Of a stretch of DNA of 64,000 bases, positions 1-11,320 are shown piece by piece. Origin of the DNA: Elysia chlorotica. Lineage: Eukaryota > Mollusca > Gastropoda > Plakobranchidae. Position 1 is the first letter of the stretch; each line of letters begins with the position of its first letter. A program made the translations under genes and the position numbers. The stretch is from contig RQTK01001123.1 of NCBI GenBank assembly GCA_003991915.1, forward strand, positions 1 to 64,000. Direction: 5' to 3'. The notes under the pieces are model-generated. The model saw only the letters and a program-made list of their open reading frames with translations. It did not search any database and had not been told where the DNA came from.

Positions 1-50
1 GGGACGAAACACACTACGAGTTGGTGTGTCTGCGGATGAGTCTATAACGA
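1..50 (+). ncRNA. Partial type I hammerhead ribozyme (3' half), cut by the window edge
   Basis: The first bases read as the closing strand of stem II (GGGAC), followed by the invariant core GAAA at 6-9. A 5-bp stem III follows (CACAC at 10-14 pairing with GTGTG about nine bases later), then UC, so the canonical GUC cleavage triplet is present. This is the GAAA/stem III/GUC order of a type I hammerhead. The 5' strand of stem I, the CUGAUGA box and the first strand of stem II would lie before base 1 and cannot be seen. Such ribozymes are known in Penelope-like elements, retrozymes and related animal repeats. No RT of that class is recognisable nearby, so the host repeat is unknown. Chance is possible because only half of the core is visible. 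Confidence 0.42.
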
Positions 51-1932
51 TATAAACCAGTTGACAAGTGGATTATTTAAATTCCTAATGGTGAGTCCCA
101 TTTCAATACTTTTTATGTTCTTTTCCCAACATACAATATAAGCAACAGATCTCAATGACCACATTCCAATACACGAAATAACACTCACACACCATATGTT
201 GAGTAATCACTTAATGACTTTTAAATTGTTTTTAACATAATATTTTAATATATACTTCTTTATGTATGTTCATCAATGGAACTAAATTCATTTAAGGCCC
301 ACTTTTTATTGATTTACATGTAAATTGGGCTTATTAAATACATTTTAGGTGTTCGCCTCTGCTAGCAGAGGCAGGAATTGAGCTGTGCACATCCTGTCTA
401 TAGTAGTCCTTGATTTCTATTCTACATCGCAAAAGACCACAAGGCACAGTATTATTTGGCTGTGTATAAGAGTAGAGTTTTGAACAACAACCATTTTTAG
501 CATATTGTGTTCCCAAAATATCCCTTATACAACATTTTAAAGCCACAATATATTATCTTCAAAAATAATCCCATTATTTTTTATATATATTTTTACTATT
601 TTTATACTTTATTATTACATAAGTCAAAGACAGGTAACAAACTATTCACGACTCAGGACATCATAATAGTAACATAAAACTTACTGTATCTTCAACATAA
701 TTTTTAAAATTTACTACGTTTGGTTATCGTTTTAAATAGAAATGGTATACAACTGTTCTGCCACACTTTTTGCACGTTGTACGTTGGACAATGTTTTTTT
801 CTTGTTTTATTTTTGCTTTGTTTTCCCCCCTCTAGTTACCTGCCTTGGTGGTCTGAATTATTCATTGAATTGTCTCTATAGCGATATGCTTTTATGAGCG
901 CAGTAGTTATAATCCAGTCATAAGCGTTTAGTCTAGCCATTTCAAGAGTTACCTTGGGGGCAGGGGGCGGGGGTCAGTTCGGACAGAACATCCTCTGGCA
1001 TATTACCGGAAGTCAATGGACAAAGCCTTATTGTTTGATACTTCAATTTAGAAATGAGCTAGACAGCAGACAGTATTCAGGGAAGAATTACACTTGAGTA
1101 AAATTGCTTTGACCCTGAACTCAAATGACTGAAAGGGGGATAAGACCTGCGTGAAGTATCCCAAGTGTCTTCTTGAAACTTGTTTCCATCGCTTGGCATT
1201 TGCACCCAAGGGGAAATTATAAATCTGGCTTTTACCACTGAAGCAAAAGGGAGCTCCCAAGGCAATTTCAATCATTTTAATGCGACAACCCATTCCTCAG
1301 CTGTTATTGCCATTTGGTTATTTATTTTACACAAGATTTGCCCAGACTAACGACTCCACAAGGTCACTCTTGGCTTCATAGCCAAACTGGAATACTTCAC
1401 TATAATGTAAATCTTTCGTGATAAGAGTGAGTGTCAGATCTCCTTTCAGTGGCTTTTTAGCGCACTGCTTTTAACCAGCATCTGTACCACGTATTAGTAA
1501 TCTAAAACTGTCATAAATTCGTTAACATGCCAATATCAGATTACTTAGTCTTCTGATTAAGACCGAAGTGCGTTTTAGAAGAACGGTATTTTGTTCCATG
1601 TTTGTGTATCGGTTTTTAATAGAATACTATATAACAAGAGTTCAGGATGTGCTTTATATCTTATCGCCCTTGAGAGCGATGGCAGTCCACAAGAAAGTTA
1701 AGGTTAAGGGAGCTGAGAAAACACCATTGCGATTGTATGCATATTCATTTTTCTCTTTCAAAAATGCAGATTCAGAATAAACACACTCGTTTACGTGGTT
1801 TAGATTTAAAAAAAAAAAGTAAATCTAGATCTCTAGCTTGGGATTAATTCATGCTATATGCACGTACAGTTTTTTTTCTTCTTTTTATTGTTTTTTTTTT
1901 TTTTTTTTGTTTTGTATAAGGTTATAGGTTAG
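51..1932. other. AT-rich gene-free sequence
   Basis: Mostly AT-rich sequence with short poly-A and poly-T runs. The longest frame (1048-1293, minus, 81 codons) resembles no protein family I know. The stretch around 1080-1290 is less AT-biased than its surroundings and could be a conserved non-coding block, but nothing in the sequence proves this. Confidence 0.5.
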
Positions 1933-2322
1933 ATTATTTATTATTATCGGGGAATTAAATACAAATTAACCTTAAACGAAGTAAAATAATAAAAAATAGT
2001 TGTTTCAATTGGCCCAACCAACTTTAATAAGTAATTTAAAAATTTTAATAAGACTGATAATCAGACAATCATTATTTCACTTATTTTCATTTTATTTGAA
2101 CAAAGATTTGGTTTTTGTTTGTTCTTAATAATATTTTTTTTCCAAATTATTTATTATTGTCGTGGCATCAAATACAAATAAACTGCAAAGTAAGTAAAAT
2201 AAAAACTATTATTGCAATTGGAACAACTAACGTTAATAAGTTATTCACTATTTGTAATATTTCGGATAACCAGGCATTCATTATTTGACTTATCTACATT
2301 TTATTTAATTGAGAGTTTTGTG
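1933..2322. repeat. Diverged tandem duplication, about 180-bp unit
   Basis: Two units start with the same string ATTATTTATTATT (1933 and 2146) and stay alignable through AAATACAAAT, GTAAAATAA, CAATTGG, AATAAGT, TCATTATTT and CATTTTATTT. Unit 1 is about 1933-2111 and unit 2 about 2146-2322, with a T-rich spacer. By eye, identity is about three quarters, so the duplication is old. There is no coding potential. It could be a short satellite or two monomers of an AT-rich element. Confidence 0.65.
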
Positions 2323-2359
2323 GATGCCTTATTCTCCTGTCTTCGTCATCTTCATGCCC

Positions 2360-2392
2360 ATCATCATGATCATGATCATGATGATGATGATG

Positions 2393-2470
<78 letters not shown>

Positions 2471-2495
2471 TTCATCAGCAGCAGCAGCAGCAGCA
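2360..2495 (+). repeat. (ATC)n/(GAT)n microsatellite with (CAG)n tail
   Basis: A few GATCAT units and GATGATGATGAT switch into a nearly pure ATC array up to 2470, followed by a short CAG run at 2476-2495. Imperfect ATC units continue to about 2570. Translated, it gives poly-His, poly-Ile or poly-Ser depending on frame. I do not treat the 162-codon frame over it as a gene. The GAT-to-ATC switch makes the left edge self-complementary. Confidence 0.95.
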
Positions 2496-2571
2496 ACATT
2501 TCATAATCGTCATCATCATCATTACCATCATCATCATTATCATCCTTCTCATCATCACCCTTTTAATTCCT

Positions 2572-4330
2572 TTTCATCATAATTATATCCGTAATTACCA
2601 TTACAACATCCATTTTCCTAATTTTTATCTATTTATCTTTGAATTTTTTGTTTTGTGTGTGTGTATATTTGTGGGAAATACTTATACTGATGACCGCTAA
2701 AAATAATTATTATGCTCTAATTATTTTTTAATATAATTATGCTACATCTATCTGTTGCATCGACTGTGGTATGCAATTAAGAGTAGCAAACGATATCATA
2801 TTACTACTCAACAAATTTCCTCGTCAGTGTATAGTATTTCATGAGCAAAATACAATTAGTATTATTGTTACATTAGGTAGTTTAAAAATACTTAATAATT
2901 TAAGTAATATTCATTTTGTAATGGTTATAGAACACATAGATGCTTTTTGACTGTTGTAGTTGTTTGGTTTTGTCGAGGTTTTTTTCTTGTTGTTTTGTTG
3001 GTTTTTATGTTGTTGTTTTTTTTTTTTTTTGTTCGTTTGTTTTAGATTTTTCTTTCCTCGACTTTTTATCCGGTTTACATTTTGTATTACTTTTTAATAC
3101 TACCCTAATCAGTATTTGATGTTTTAGTTAACACTGCTACCAATTTTAAATAAAGTCTAATTGTTTAGTTGATCAGGGATTGAACAATAAGCATAGGTTG
3201 TCATGATACCTCTTTGTGATTAAAGGTTTATTACAAAAGGAAACATAGAAAATAAAAAATAGTTGTTTTTTTTCCACTAAAGAACAAACATACGGTACTG
3301 GGAAGACAGTAGTGTACATGTTTGTGTTCTTATCTGACGAGGAATGTACAGTATACCAATACGTGTTGACGGCTGCGTTCATGATAAATAATTAGGGTCC
3401 AGTTTGTTTATCCTAATATATGTAGTTGATATAATATTATATTATATGTTACGAACAATCCAAATTGTTCGCTGTTTTCGTTCATATTATTATTCTGCTC
3501 GTTTTCTCTGGTTTCTATAGCAAAAATACTTTCTAAACTCGATCTTACTTTTTGATTAGCCTTTGAATGACCAATAACAAGGACAAATCATTTACCGAAA
3601 GTTTGGTAAATGCATAAATTTACCTTAACTTGGGGTATATCACTTAAGAATCGCCTTTTGTGAAGCAACAAGCATTTTTAAAATGATATTTAGTTACATG
3701 TAATTATTTCTTTTTGAAAAATCTACACACATAAATAGCGAGCCGTTTTCTTATTCTACAGACAAAGAAAAAAAATATATATGTATATATATATAAGAAA
3801 GTATAAAAACTCCAAAAGCAATAAATTAATTTATTTTAACTGGGCTTCTTACATTGACACAGTTCCAATAAAAGGGACACAATCTTCTTTTTTTCTTTAC
3901 ACTATTATGCTGAGCGCCAACAAAACAAAGTGAACAAATTGAGTTAATTTCTTTTATAGAGAAATGAAACTCCTAAAGGATCTTTGTTTTATATAAAACC
4001 GTTTTTCTCTTTAATAACTGCATATGAGAAACTGCTTTTATCATTTAATGCTAATTGTCTGCAATTATAGAAAAGACTCTATGAAAAACAATCCAGGCCA
4101 ATCCGAAATCCGCGATGAATGTAACAGCAATATATCGATTATATAGGTTCAAGTCAGTAAACCATGTCGATAATTGTCTGACGAGGAAGACTTGAAAAGA
4201 CGTTTTATCTAATGACCTCATAAACTTGTCTATTGCTGGCCGAAGGAATTACAGGTCAATATCGACAGACTAGAGACAATACCCCTGGGTCGAAGGCGTA
4301 ATGGAACACACTTACTGATTAGTTAAAGCG

Positions 4331-4331
<1 letters not shown>
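2572..4331. other. AT-rich gene-free sequence
   Basis: No coding, RNA or repeat signature beyond poly-T stretches near 3017 and alternating TA near 3775-3795. The 69-codon minus frame at 3173-3382 is unrecognised and unremarkable. Confidence 0.5.
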
Positions 4332-4368
<37 letters not shown>

Positions 4369-4410
4369 AGAGAGAGATAGAGAGAGATAAATAGAGAGAT
4401 AGAGAGAGAG
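4332..4410 (+). repeat. (GA)n microsatellite with GATA interruptions
   Basis: Purine-rich GA array, pure at the left end and increasingly interrupted by ATA to the right. It borders the open frame at 4381-4593. Confidence 0.95.
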
Positions 4411-4593
4411 CTGATTTTTAAGGGGTACGTAAAGAAAGAAAAATCGGGTTTAGAAAACCATGGACACATTGCGAAAAGAGGCGAAGAGAAGGAAAGAGAA
4501 GCGGGTGTGAGGAAGAAGCAGCTCATTCAACAGCTTGTGGAACAACTTAAAAGAAACAATAACGTTGGGGCAGTGGTAGGAGCAGGTAAGTAG
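4381..4593 (+). other. Stop-free frame ending in a consensus splice donor (possible exon, uncertain)
   Basis: After a TAG at 4378-4380 the frame stays open for 70 codons to a TAG at 4591-4593. The reading is charged. From residue 26 on it reads like protein: Lys-Arg at 32-33, a helix-prone stretch rich in Gln, Leu and Lys at 44-58, then a Gly/Ala/Val-rich end with Gly-Lys just before the stop. A CAG|GTAAGT donor match lies at 4583-4591. There is no in-frame ATG and no pyrimidine tract for an acceptor upstream, and the left third is translated GA repeat. It may be a terminal coding piece of a basic-peptide precursor, an exon, or chance in purine-rich DNA. Chance is the default reading. Confidence 0.15.
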
Positions 4594-4795
4594 GAGGGCA
4601 GTAGGAAGTCAACATAAAATGAAGAAAAAGAACATCTGCACGACAAGTGCATCGAAAAGAATAAGCTGGGTGAATAGCAACGGTTTCTATTGAGCGTGAA
4701 TCTTTAAATTGCAGACTTGATTAGCTTTTCTAATTGCCCAACTAACTAATGTACCGCTTTAAATCTTTAATCTTTCAACTCCGTCTCTCTGCCCC

Positions 4796-4819
4796 TCCCT
4801 CTCTCTCTCTCTCTCTCTT

Positions 4820-4858
<39 letters not shown>

Positions 4859-4934
4859 ATCTCTCTCTCTCTGTCTCTCTCTCTATCTCTCTTTCTTTCT
4901 CTCGCTCTCTCTTTCACTCTCTCCCTTTCTCTCC
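4796..4934 (+). repeat. Compound (CT)n/(CTGT)n microsatellite
   Basis: CT dinucleotides, a run of CTGT units around 4820-4850, then interrupted CT. Frames on either strand give only Ser/Leu or Arg/Glu low complexity. Confidence 0.95.
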
Positions 4935-7017
4935 GATAATCAGAAAATATGTGTTTCTCCCCTCTCAATGTAATGTTGATATTTTTAGAATGAGCAAGAC
5001 AAACCGGTTTTGCTTGAAGATAATAATTTAGTAGCATTGAAGCATCCGTGCTCGAGGCACAGCACTCAACATTAATGTGTCAAAATCTTAGAAATAAAGA
5101 GGTGAGGGGGTGTGGAAAGTATTGGAAATGGGACTCGGGTGTAGATTCAAGGACGGACACATGAAGCACTGACTGGTCATAAAATACTTTCATACACACA
5201 AAAAGCTGTTATAATTTTATTTTTCGATTACTCGTTATGTTATAAAAACTATGCTTTTTGTACGTGCAACAAAAGGTTAATAAATAAGTTTAAGCAATAT
5301 TAAAGCAAGATATAAGCAATAACAAAGCAAAATATAATTATGCTAACATATCTTAAACCTTTACGATAGTCCGTCTAATTTTGTTTATGTACCCTCTCAC
5401 ATTAATCAAAATGAAAGATAAACATCACAGACACACATGTCAAATTGTTGAAATGGTAAAGATAATTTACAAAGAAAATTATTAGCATTTTCTAAAGATA
5501 TAAAGTTTGTTGCGAAAAACAATAATTACGGCACTTAAAGGTTGCTGTCTTATAGGATTTTTTCAAATAATATTTTACACCTCAATGTAGGCAATTTAAC
5601 TTAAGTTCAAACGTTATCAGAATAAAACACAATCCATGCCTGATTGGGGTCAGTGTGTGAAATGCGATATATGTGCGGGTCTACGGTTAGAACTTAATAT
5701 GATCATCTCGATCTAGGGGCTTCACACCTAATAAAAAGTATACTTTTTCCGCAGACAATGTCACAAAATTAAAAGTATACTTTTCCCGCAGACAATGTCA
5801 CAAAATTAAGAAAAAAAAATACATCCGAGGTGATTGTCATAATTATAGCTAACCATCCCAGGTCAAAAGGAGGATTTCTATTTTGGAATGATGAAAAATG
5901 AATACCTTATAGACCTGGGTACAAAGAAAACAAAACACAGCTAAAATCTAAAGGGACACACACAAGTTGGCAACATAAAATTTCAGCAAAAAATGTATTA
6001 AAATTTCAACATGATTGTGTAGTGGTATAATAGAATTATGGATCGATTGCCTGCTATACTTCATTTGCGAAATTTGGTATACACACATGCCTATTGCATC
6101 CTAATACATTCTAAAAAAATAAACCAAGATACTATGAATTTTACCATAAAAAATGAGGCAAACAATCTGAAACAAACAGATGTGAATTTTTAAATGTGCT
6201 CAGATCATCTTTCGTATTTTGCTATCTCATAATCATCTGAAACATTGAAAGACCAAATCAAGCTACTATAAGTTTTATTCAATTTACTTTAACGTTGGTG
6301 GTGAGCAAAATACGGCCAAGGCTATTTCATCAACATACCTACCCATACCTACCCAAGGCTATCAATACCATTAACACAACCTTCCACAATACTACCAGTA
6401 TCCTTGACATCCATAACTTTCATAGCACCATAAGCCACCTGATACAGGACCATTCTATCAGGCACCTTTGCATTGATGTGCTCCGCAATGAACACCATCC
6501 ACACCAGCAATTATTACATTAAAACATAATAAAATTCGCAATTAAAAGTGCCTCGCAAAAATAACTCAATGCATGAAATGGTTGGTTCAATTTTAACCAG
6601 AAAACAATCTGTATCAAAAACAGACTATTGGGATTTCTTTTGGATTTTAACTTTGGATTTTCTATACTGACCTAGCTAGCTCAAATGTCTTGCTCCTGCT
6701 CTAGGAATTCTTTCGACTCAATCAACTTTCTACCTCTTGTTAAGTTATTTTAATGGAGTGTCTGAGAAAAAAAAAGAAACGTGTTCCGGAGTATTGATCC
6801 AGGCTTTATAATGATACGATTGAAAATTATTGGATACAAAAAATTACCATTTTTAACAAGATTGGTTTTAAGATCCTCGTTTTTACACTACAAAGAGTAG
6901 CGTGTATATTTATTGATATTTATTTAAAACAAATTGTTTTTATCATTAGTATGTCTGTGCGCGAAGTTATGAGACAAGTATTGCTGTGGGTTATTTAGAT
7001 TTTGCCTTTTTCATCAC
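4935..7017. other. AT-rich gene-free sequence
   Basis: No recognisable genes. It contains the 37-bp tandem duplication listed separately. The 75-codon plus frame at 6295-6522 (His/Thr/Ile-rich) matches nothing I know. Confidence 0.5.
5734..5807 (+). repeat. Two tandem copies of a 37-bp unit
   Basis: Units 5734-5770 and 5771-5807 both begin AAAAGTATACTTTT, continue through GCAGACAATGTCAC and end AAAATT. They differ at one base. The start of each unit is a 14-base palindrome (AAAAGTATACTTTT). This is a recent local duplication with no coding content. Confidence 0.9.
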
Positions 7018-7018
7018 A

Positions 7019-7080
<62 letters not shown>

Positions 7081-7081
7081 A

Positions 7082-7149
<68 letters not shown>
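7018..7149 (+). repeat. (ATG)n microsatellite
   Basis: Nearly perfect ATG/GAT trinucleotide array with a single GATAATGAT interruption near 7080. Translated it gives poly-Met or poly-Ile (opposite strand), so the overlapping frames are not genes. Confidence 0.97.
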
Positions 7150-10100
7150 AATAGAGTTGATGATAATGATGATGTTTCTGGGGATGCTTTTTTTTTGCAA
7201 CACTAACAAGTAAAATAATTTGTCTTCAAGATTTGTCACAGTTATTTCTTCTTTTTTTCTAAGCTAAGTTGGTCTAATTTGTTAGGGTCAGATATAAATA
7301 AATATAAAATTGTAGTTATTCAAAACGGTTGACAGAAATGAACAAGTTCTGATTAATGAGAGGGGATCGATAAATATGTTCGATTTTCTGTGTCCCTGTC
7401 AAATTAGAATCAATCAAAAAGATAGATATTTATTCTATAGCGCGCAAAACCGCCACCTCTTTGCATTTGTAAAATCAAAGTGGGGTGCTTGTTGCAAGGT
7501 GCTGCCAAATCTGAGTGTATGATGACCATCTACTATACCTAAAGCGATAAGGTGTGCAAAGGTTTTTTTAATTTTAACAAATTGGCCAACCCTCTGAATG
7601 AACACATTTTAAGTAATTGCAGGCTCAAAAGAACGTGATTTAAAAAATTAAAATGAATACAACATAGCTAATAGTCAATAAAAGTCAATAAAAGTTACAC
7701 TTACCTTTGCCGAAGTGTTTTATTGTCCACACAGATGTACATCTTCAGAACTTGCTGAACTAGGACAGGGGTTGGCGGGGCAGGGGCAGGCTGCGTTGTG
7801 AGCCAAAACATAATTGACAGAGACTTGGCCGTTTAGGGCAAAGTTAAATTTAGCGAAAACTATTGGGTTTTTTTATTTTAATGTTTTTACACGTAATGGT
7901 AACCCAAATGAGGTGTAAAAATATTTGAAAATATCGCAGTTAACCAGTTTGCGCTTGATATCTTCGATAAGCATTTCTAATAGTAAGTTTCATAATTTAA
8001 AAAAAATCACATTTGAGAAAACTGATTCTCCCTCTAAATGAATAAGCAAAGTATAAAACAAGATCACAAATGTAAAACCTTTAAAAAAAAATCTTACTAA
8101 GACATGACTTTGTAAGAAGATCTTTCGCTCCCAACACGGCCACTGAATTAACCTTTAAACAGCCCCTTTTAATATTGTCCTTTTCCGGAACATTTGTTAT
8201 ATTTTCCAGGACTAGCTTTACTCTATTATGCAGTACATAAATTTATTCAACCTATTTGACGTAAAGTTTGTTTTCTCTGCATAAACACAAATTTACAATG
8301 CGCAACTTACTCGAAATCGTGAGAAACGACAACAGACATGCCCTATAGCTCCGTGTGTATATGTGTTAGCTTTGCATTCTTCTTGTCCAACGTTTGGAGC
8401 TAGAATAATTATCTAGCGTAGGGGTCCCAAGCTAAGTGTACGTGCGTCCATACACAAACAGTCTGTTTGTGCTGGGGTTCCTATCTCAGCAGGTCACGTG
8501 TTGATAGTGCCGCCAACAATTAGCAGCAATTACTTAAATGGGTTCTAATATTGGTATTTAAAACTATTTTCCTAGATTCCTTTATCACAACCCAAAACAT
8601 GTAATCTTATCTCATAAAGAAATTCGCGCGAACACGTTCGCCTGCTTTGGCAGGATATAGAGTGCTATTTATTGCAATTCCCTATTCATCAGACGCTCGA
8701 TCAGATTTTGCTAAAGGAGGCTCGATAAATATTCTGCATGTAACATAAAATATTATCTTCTTTTTGCGTTGCAGAAAAAACGGTATCTCAAGGGAAGAAA
8801 TGCAGATCGTATTATTAAGAGATAGCTGGCCCCAGAAAAAGTTTTGATCGTAATATTCACACTGGTATAGACACGGCCAATCTTGTACAGCAGTTACTCG
8901 ACAATTACTTGTATTGGGGGGAGGGGGTCATAATTGGGGAAGATAGTTTGAGTTTAAAATAACACGCACTTCTTCTAATTTTTATCTTTCTCTATATTCA
9001 AAAAGGCTAACTAATGCGATATTTTCAAAGATCGCTAACTTTAACGTGCAAAATTAAGTTAGAATTAACAAATGTGTAAAAGTTAAGATATTGTGACTAT
9101 TAAATTCACCCCTCACGAGGCAATTTGGCAATAGAGTTAGTAAATACAAATAGAAAGGATAATCAATGGCCCAACGTACCACAAATTGAAAACATGGTCG
9201 ACCCTCTTAATCCATTCATTCTTGTCCAAACTATATTAGGAGGTCGATATTAGGGCGGCAATACAGTGAAATAATATTTTGCCCTACTCAAGGTAACTGA
9301 CCGACACTCTCTGTGGAGTTTTCGTTGATGTTAGTTTTATCCCTAAGGAAATTCCATTGATCAAAACCATAATTCATCATTTATGACGGGTTAGCTCACT
9401 AAGAGAATAACAACCACAAAACTCTCTGATCCTGCGCTTCAATTCCTGTGTTAAGATAAAACCGGTCAAGTTTGTTCTTCATCCATGCAATAGTAAAAAA
9501 AGAGGCGCATATATTCTGAACATGATTTTCACGATTGAGATATGAGAGGAGTAATAATATTATACTCTTAGGATCCTGTCATAGCAAGAATCAATAATTT
9601 CCTGAATGAATCAACGAGGTCTACAGGATGTTCTGTTGAGAATATTTATGACATGCAATTAGTCCTCTTTATACGCTTTAAAGTTTAAAAGTGTAATTAC
9701 AAGCTCCAAACAGATTTATGCTGATGGTCAGTGGTATCATTGAATAATCAATAAAACTTCTTACTGTCAGAAGCAAGTACACACAAAATTTCAAGTAAAA
9801 ACCTCAAAATAAACACTCGACAGGAATGTGATGTTTACAAAATAAATATGTACATAACTAAACCCATTTTCTCATCGAGGTTATCTGCTGAGTTGTTAAG
9901 ATGTTTTGCCTTGTTAAAAAGCATCGCGAAAACTGGCAACTGTCTTAAGGATTTTTATCCGTGTGCATCAACAATTATATTATAGGCACTACATATATCA
10001 TCTATAATATTATGCACTCACTTTCTCTGACGGAAAATACATTCGATGCGTTTGCTTGAGATCACAAGCCTTGAAGAGGACATTCACCCTGTAGAACTAC

Positions 10101-11168
10101 CATTGACCAGCAGCTCAGTAAGACCAGAGGGACTGCGTCTGAAGTCTCCGATATGAAGAACAGACTATCGTCACACACTTGATGGACGTGAGGGTGGCGG
10201 GGCTGAATGACAGCAAAGACATATACGTCTTTGGTCACAGTAAGATAAACGGCAACCGGCAGTATGGTGGCTTCTAATAAAAAAAAATTCCTCAGTTCAA
10301 AGGCGCTTGATTCTCGTTGGAAATGTTTATTGATAAATATAATGTGACAGCCTGTGACAGAAGTCATGGCAACCTTGTTTTGATCCTCTGGTAGCGTATA
10401 ATTACATAGTTGTCAAATGCCTAGGGCTTCATTCGTCAGATAACTTAGTTGATGAATACGGGAGTCAAAAGCAACAAATCTCTTCCCAAACATTTTTTTA
10501 ATCACTGTCACTGAATTTTTCCGAATGTTTTGTCCTGTTATTAGTTTCCATAATTTACAAACATTGTTAAAAGGCAGTTGGTCTCTAATTCCATTGGAAC
10601 CAAAATTTTAAATGGCAAAGTATCGAGTAAATCAGTATATTTCCGAAACTATTAAGTGTGAGAATGAGTGCAGTACAGCGATTTCACTCCGTCAACATTC
10701 TGATCCGGCTCCAATCAAAATCCGATGTGGGCTTTGTAGTAGTTGGAGAGTTTATCTCTTCCACAGTATTGAGATTGGCGTGCAATGATCTACCTAACAT
10801 TGCGTTTACACAGGATGCAAAATAATGGCTCATGTACTCTGACGATGAACGTCTGAAGGAAATGATTAGGCATGATGTGTTAGAAATAAACAAGAACGAG
10901 AGAATGTCTGAATCGTTAACAATGGAAACAAATCTTAAGGAAAATTGTGAGCAAAAAAATATTAGAAGAAAGCAAAGGAAGAGGGTGCAGGGAGAAGAGT
11001 CAGAGGACTAGAATTAGGACTTAGAGGTAATAGTCATGTTTGAAGGGGGAAAGAATCTTTATATTAAAGGCATGTACAAAATATATAAAAGTTAAACTTT
11101 TAGAATCAATCATATGGAGGTTTGCAACAGCTCCACCTGGCTGTGTGTCTCTGTCTTTCTCTTTCTAG
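7150..11168. other. AT-rich gene-free sequence
   Basis: Apart from the minus-strand open frame at 7701-7811, I see no genes. The 101-codon minus frame at 10062-10367 has no recognisable domain. A G-rich stretch lies at 7764-7790. Blocks near 8340-8530 and 10060-10300 are less AT-rich than average, and I cannot assign them. Confidence 0.45.
7701..7811 (-). other. Short ATG-initiated frame running into a consensus splice donor (possible first exon)
   Basis: On the minus strand an ATG at 7811-7809 opens 36 codons before a TAA that lies inside a perfect AAAG|GTAAGT donor match (exon would end at 7705). The reading has a Pro/Ala-rich start (residues 8-15) and then an ordinary mixed composition (residues 16-36, including VLVQQVLKMYICV). 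An in-frame TAA at 7835-7833 precedes it, so the ORF has its own start. A second exon would lie at lower coordinates, and I cannot identify one. The GC-richer content relative to its surroundings is mildly supportive. It could equally be a relic or a chance frame. Confidence 0.2.

Positions 11169-11320
<152 letters not shown>

Noticed and set aside
2212-2700. 162-codon frame with a long His stretch
   Set aside because: The His run is the translated ATC microsatellite, and the flanks are hydrophobic AT-rich sequence with no domain.
6986-7239. Poly-Met and poly-Ile frames
   Set aside because: Pure translation of the ATG microsatellite on both strands.
10062-10367. 101-codon minus frame as a gene
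   Set aside because: No recognised domain, and no neighbouring exon signals.
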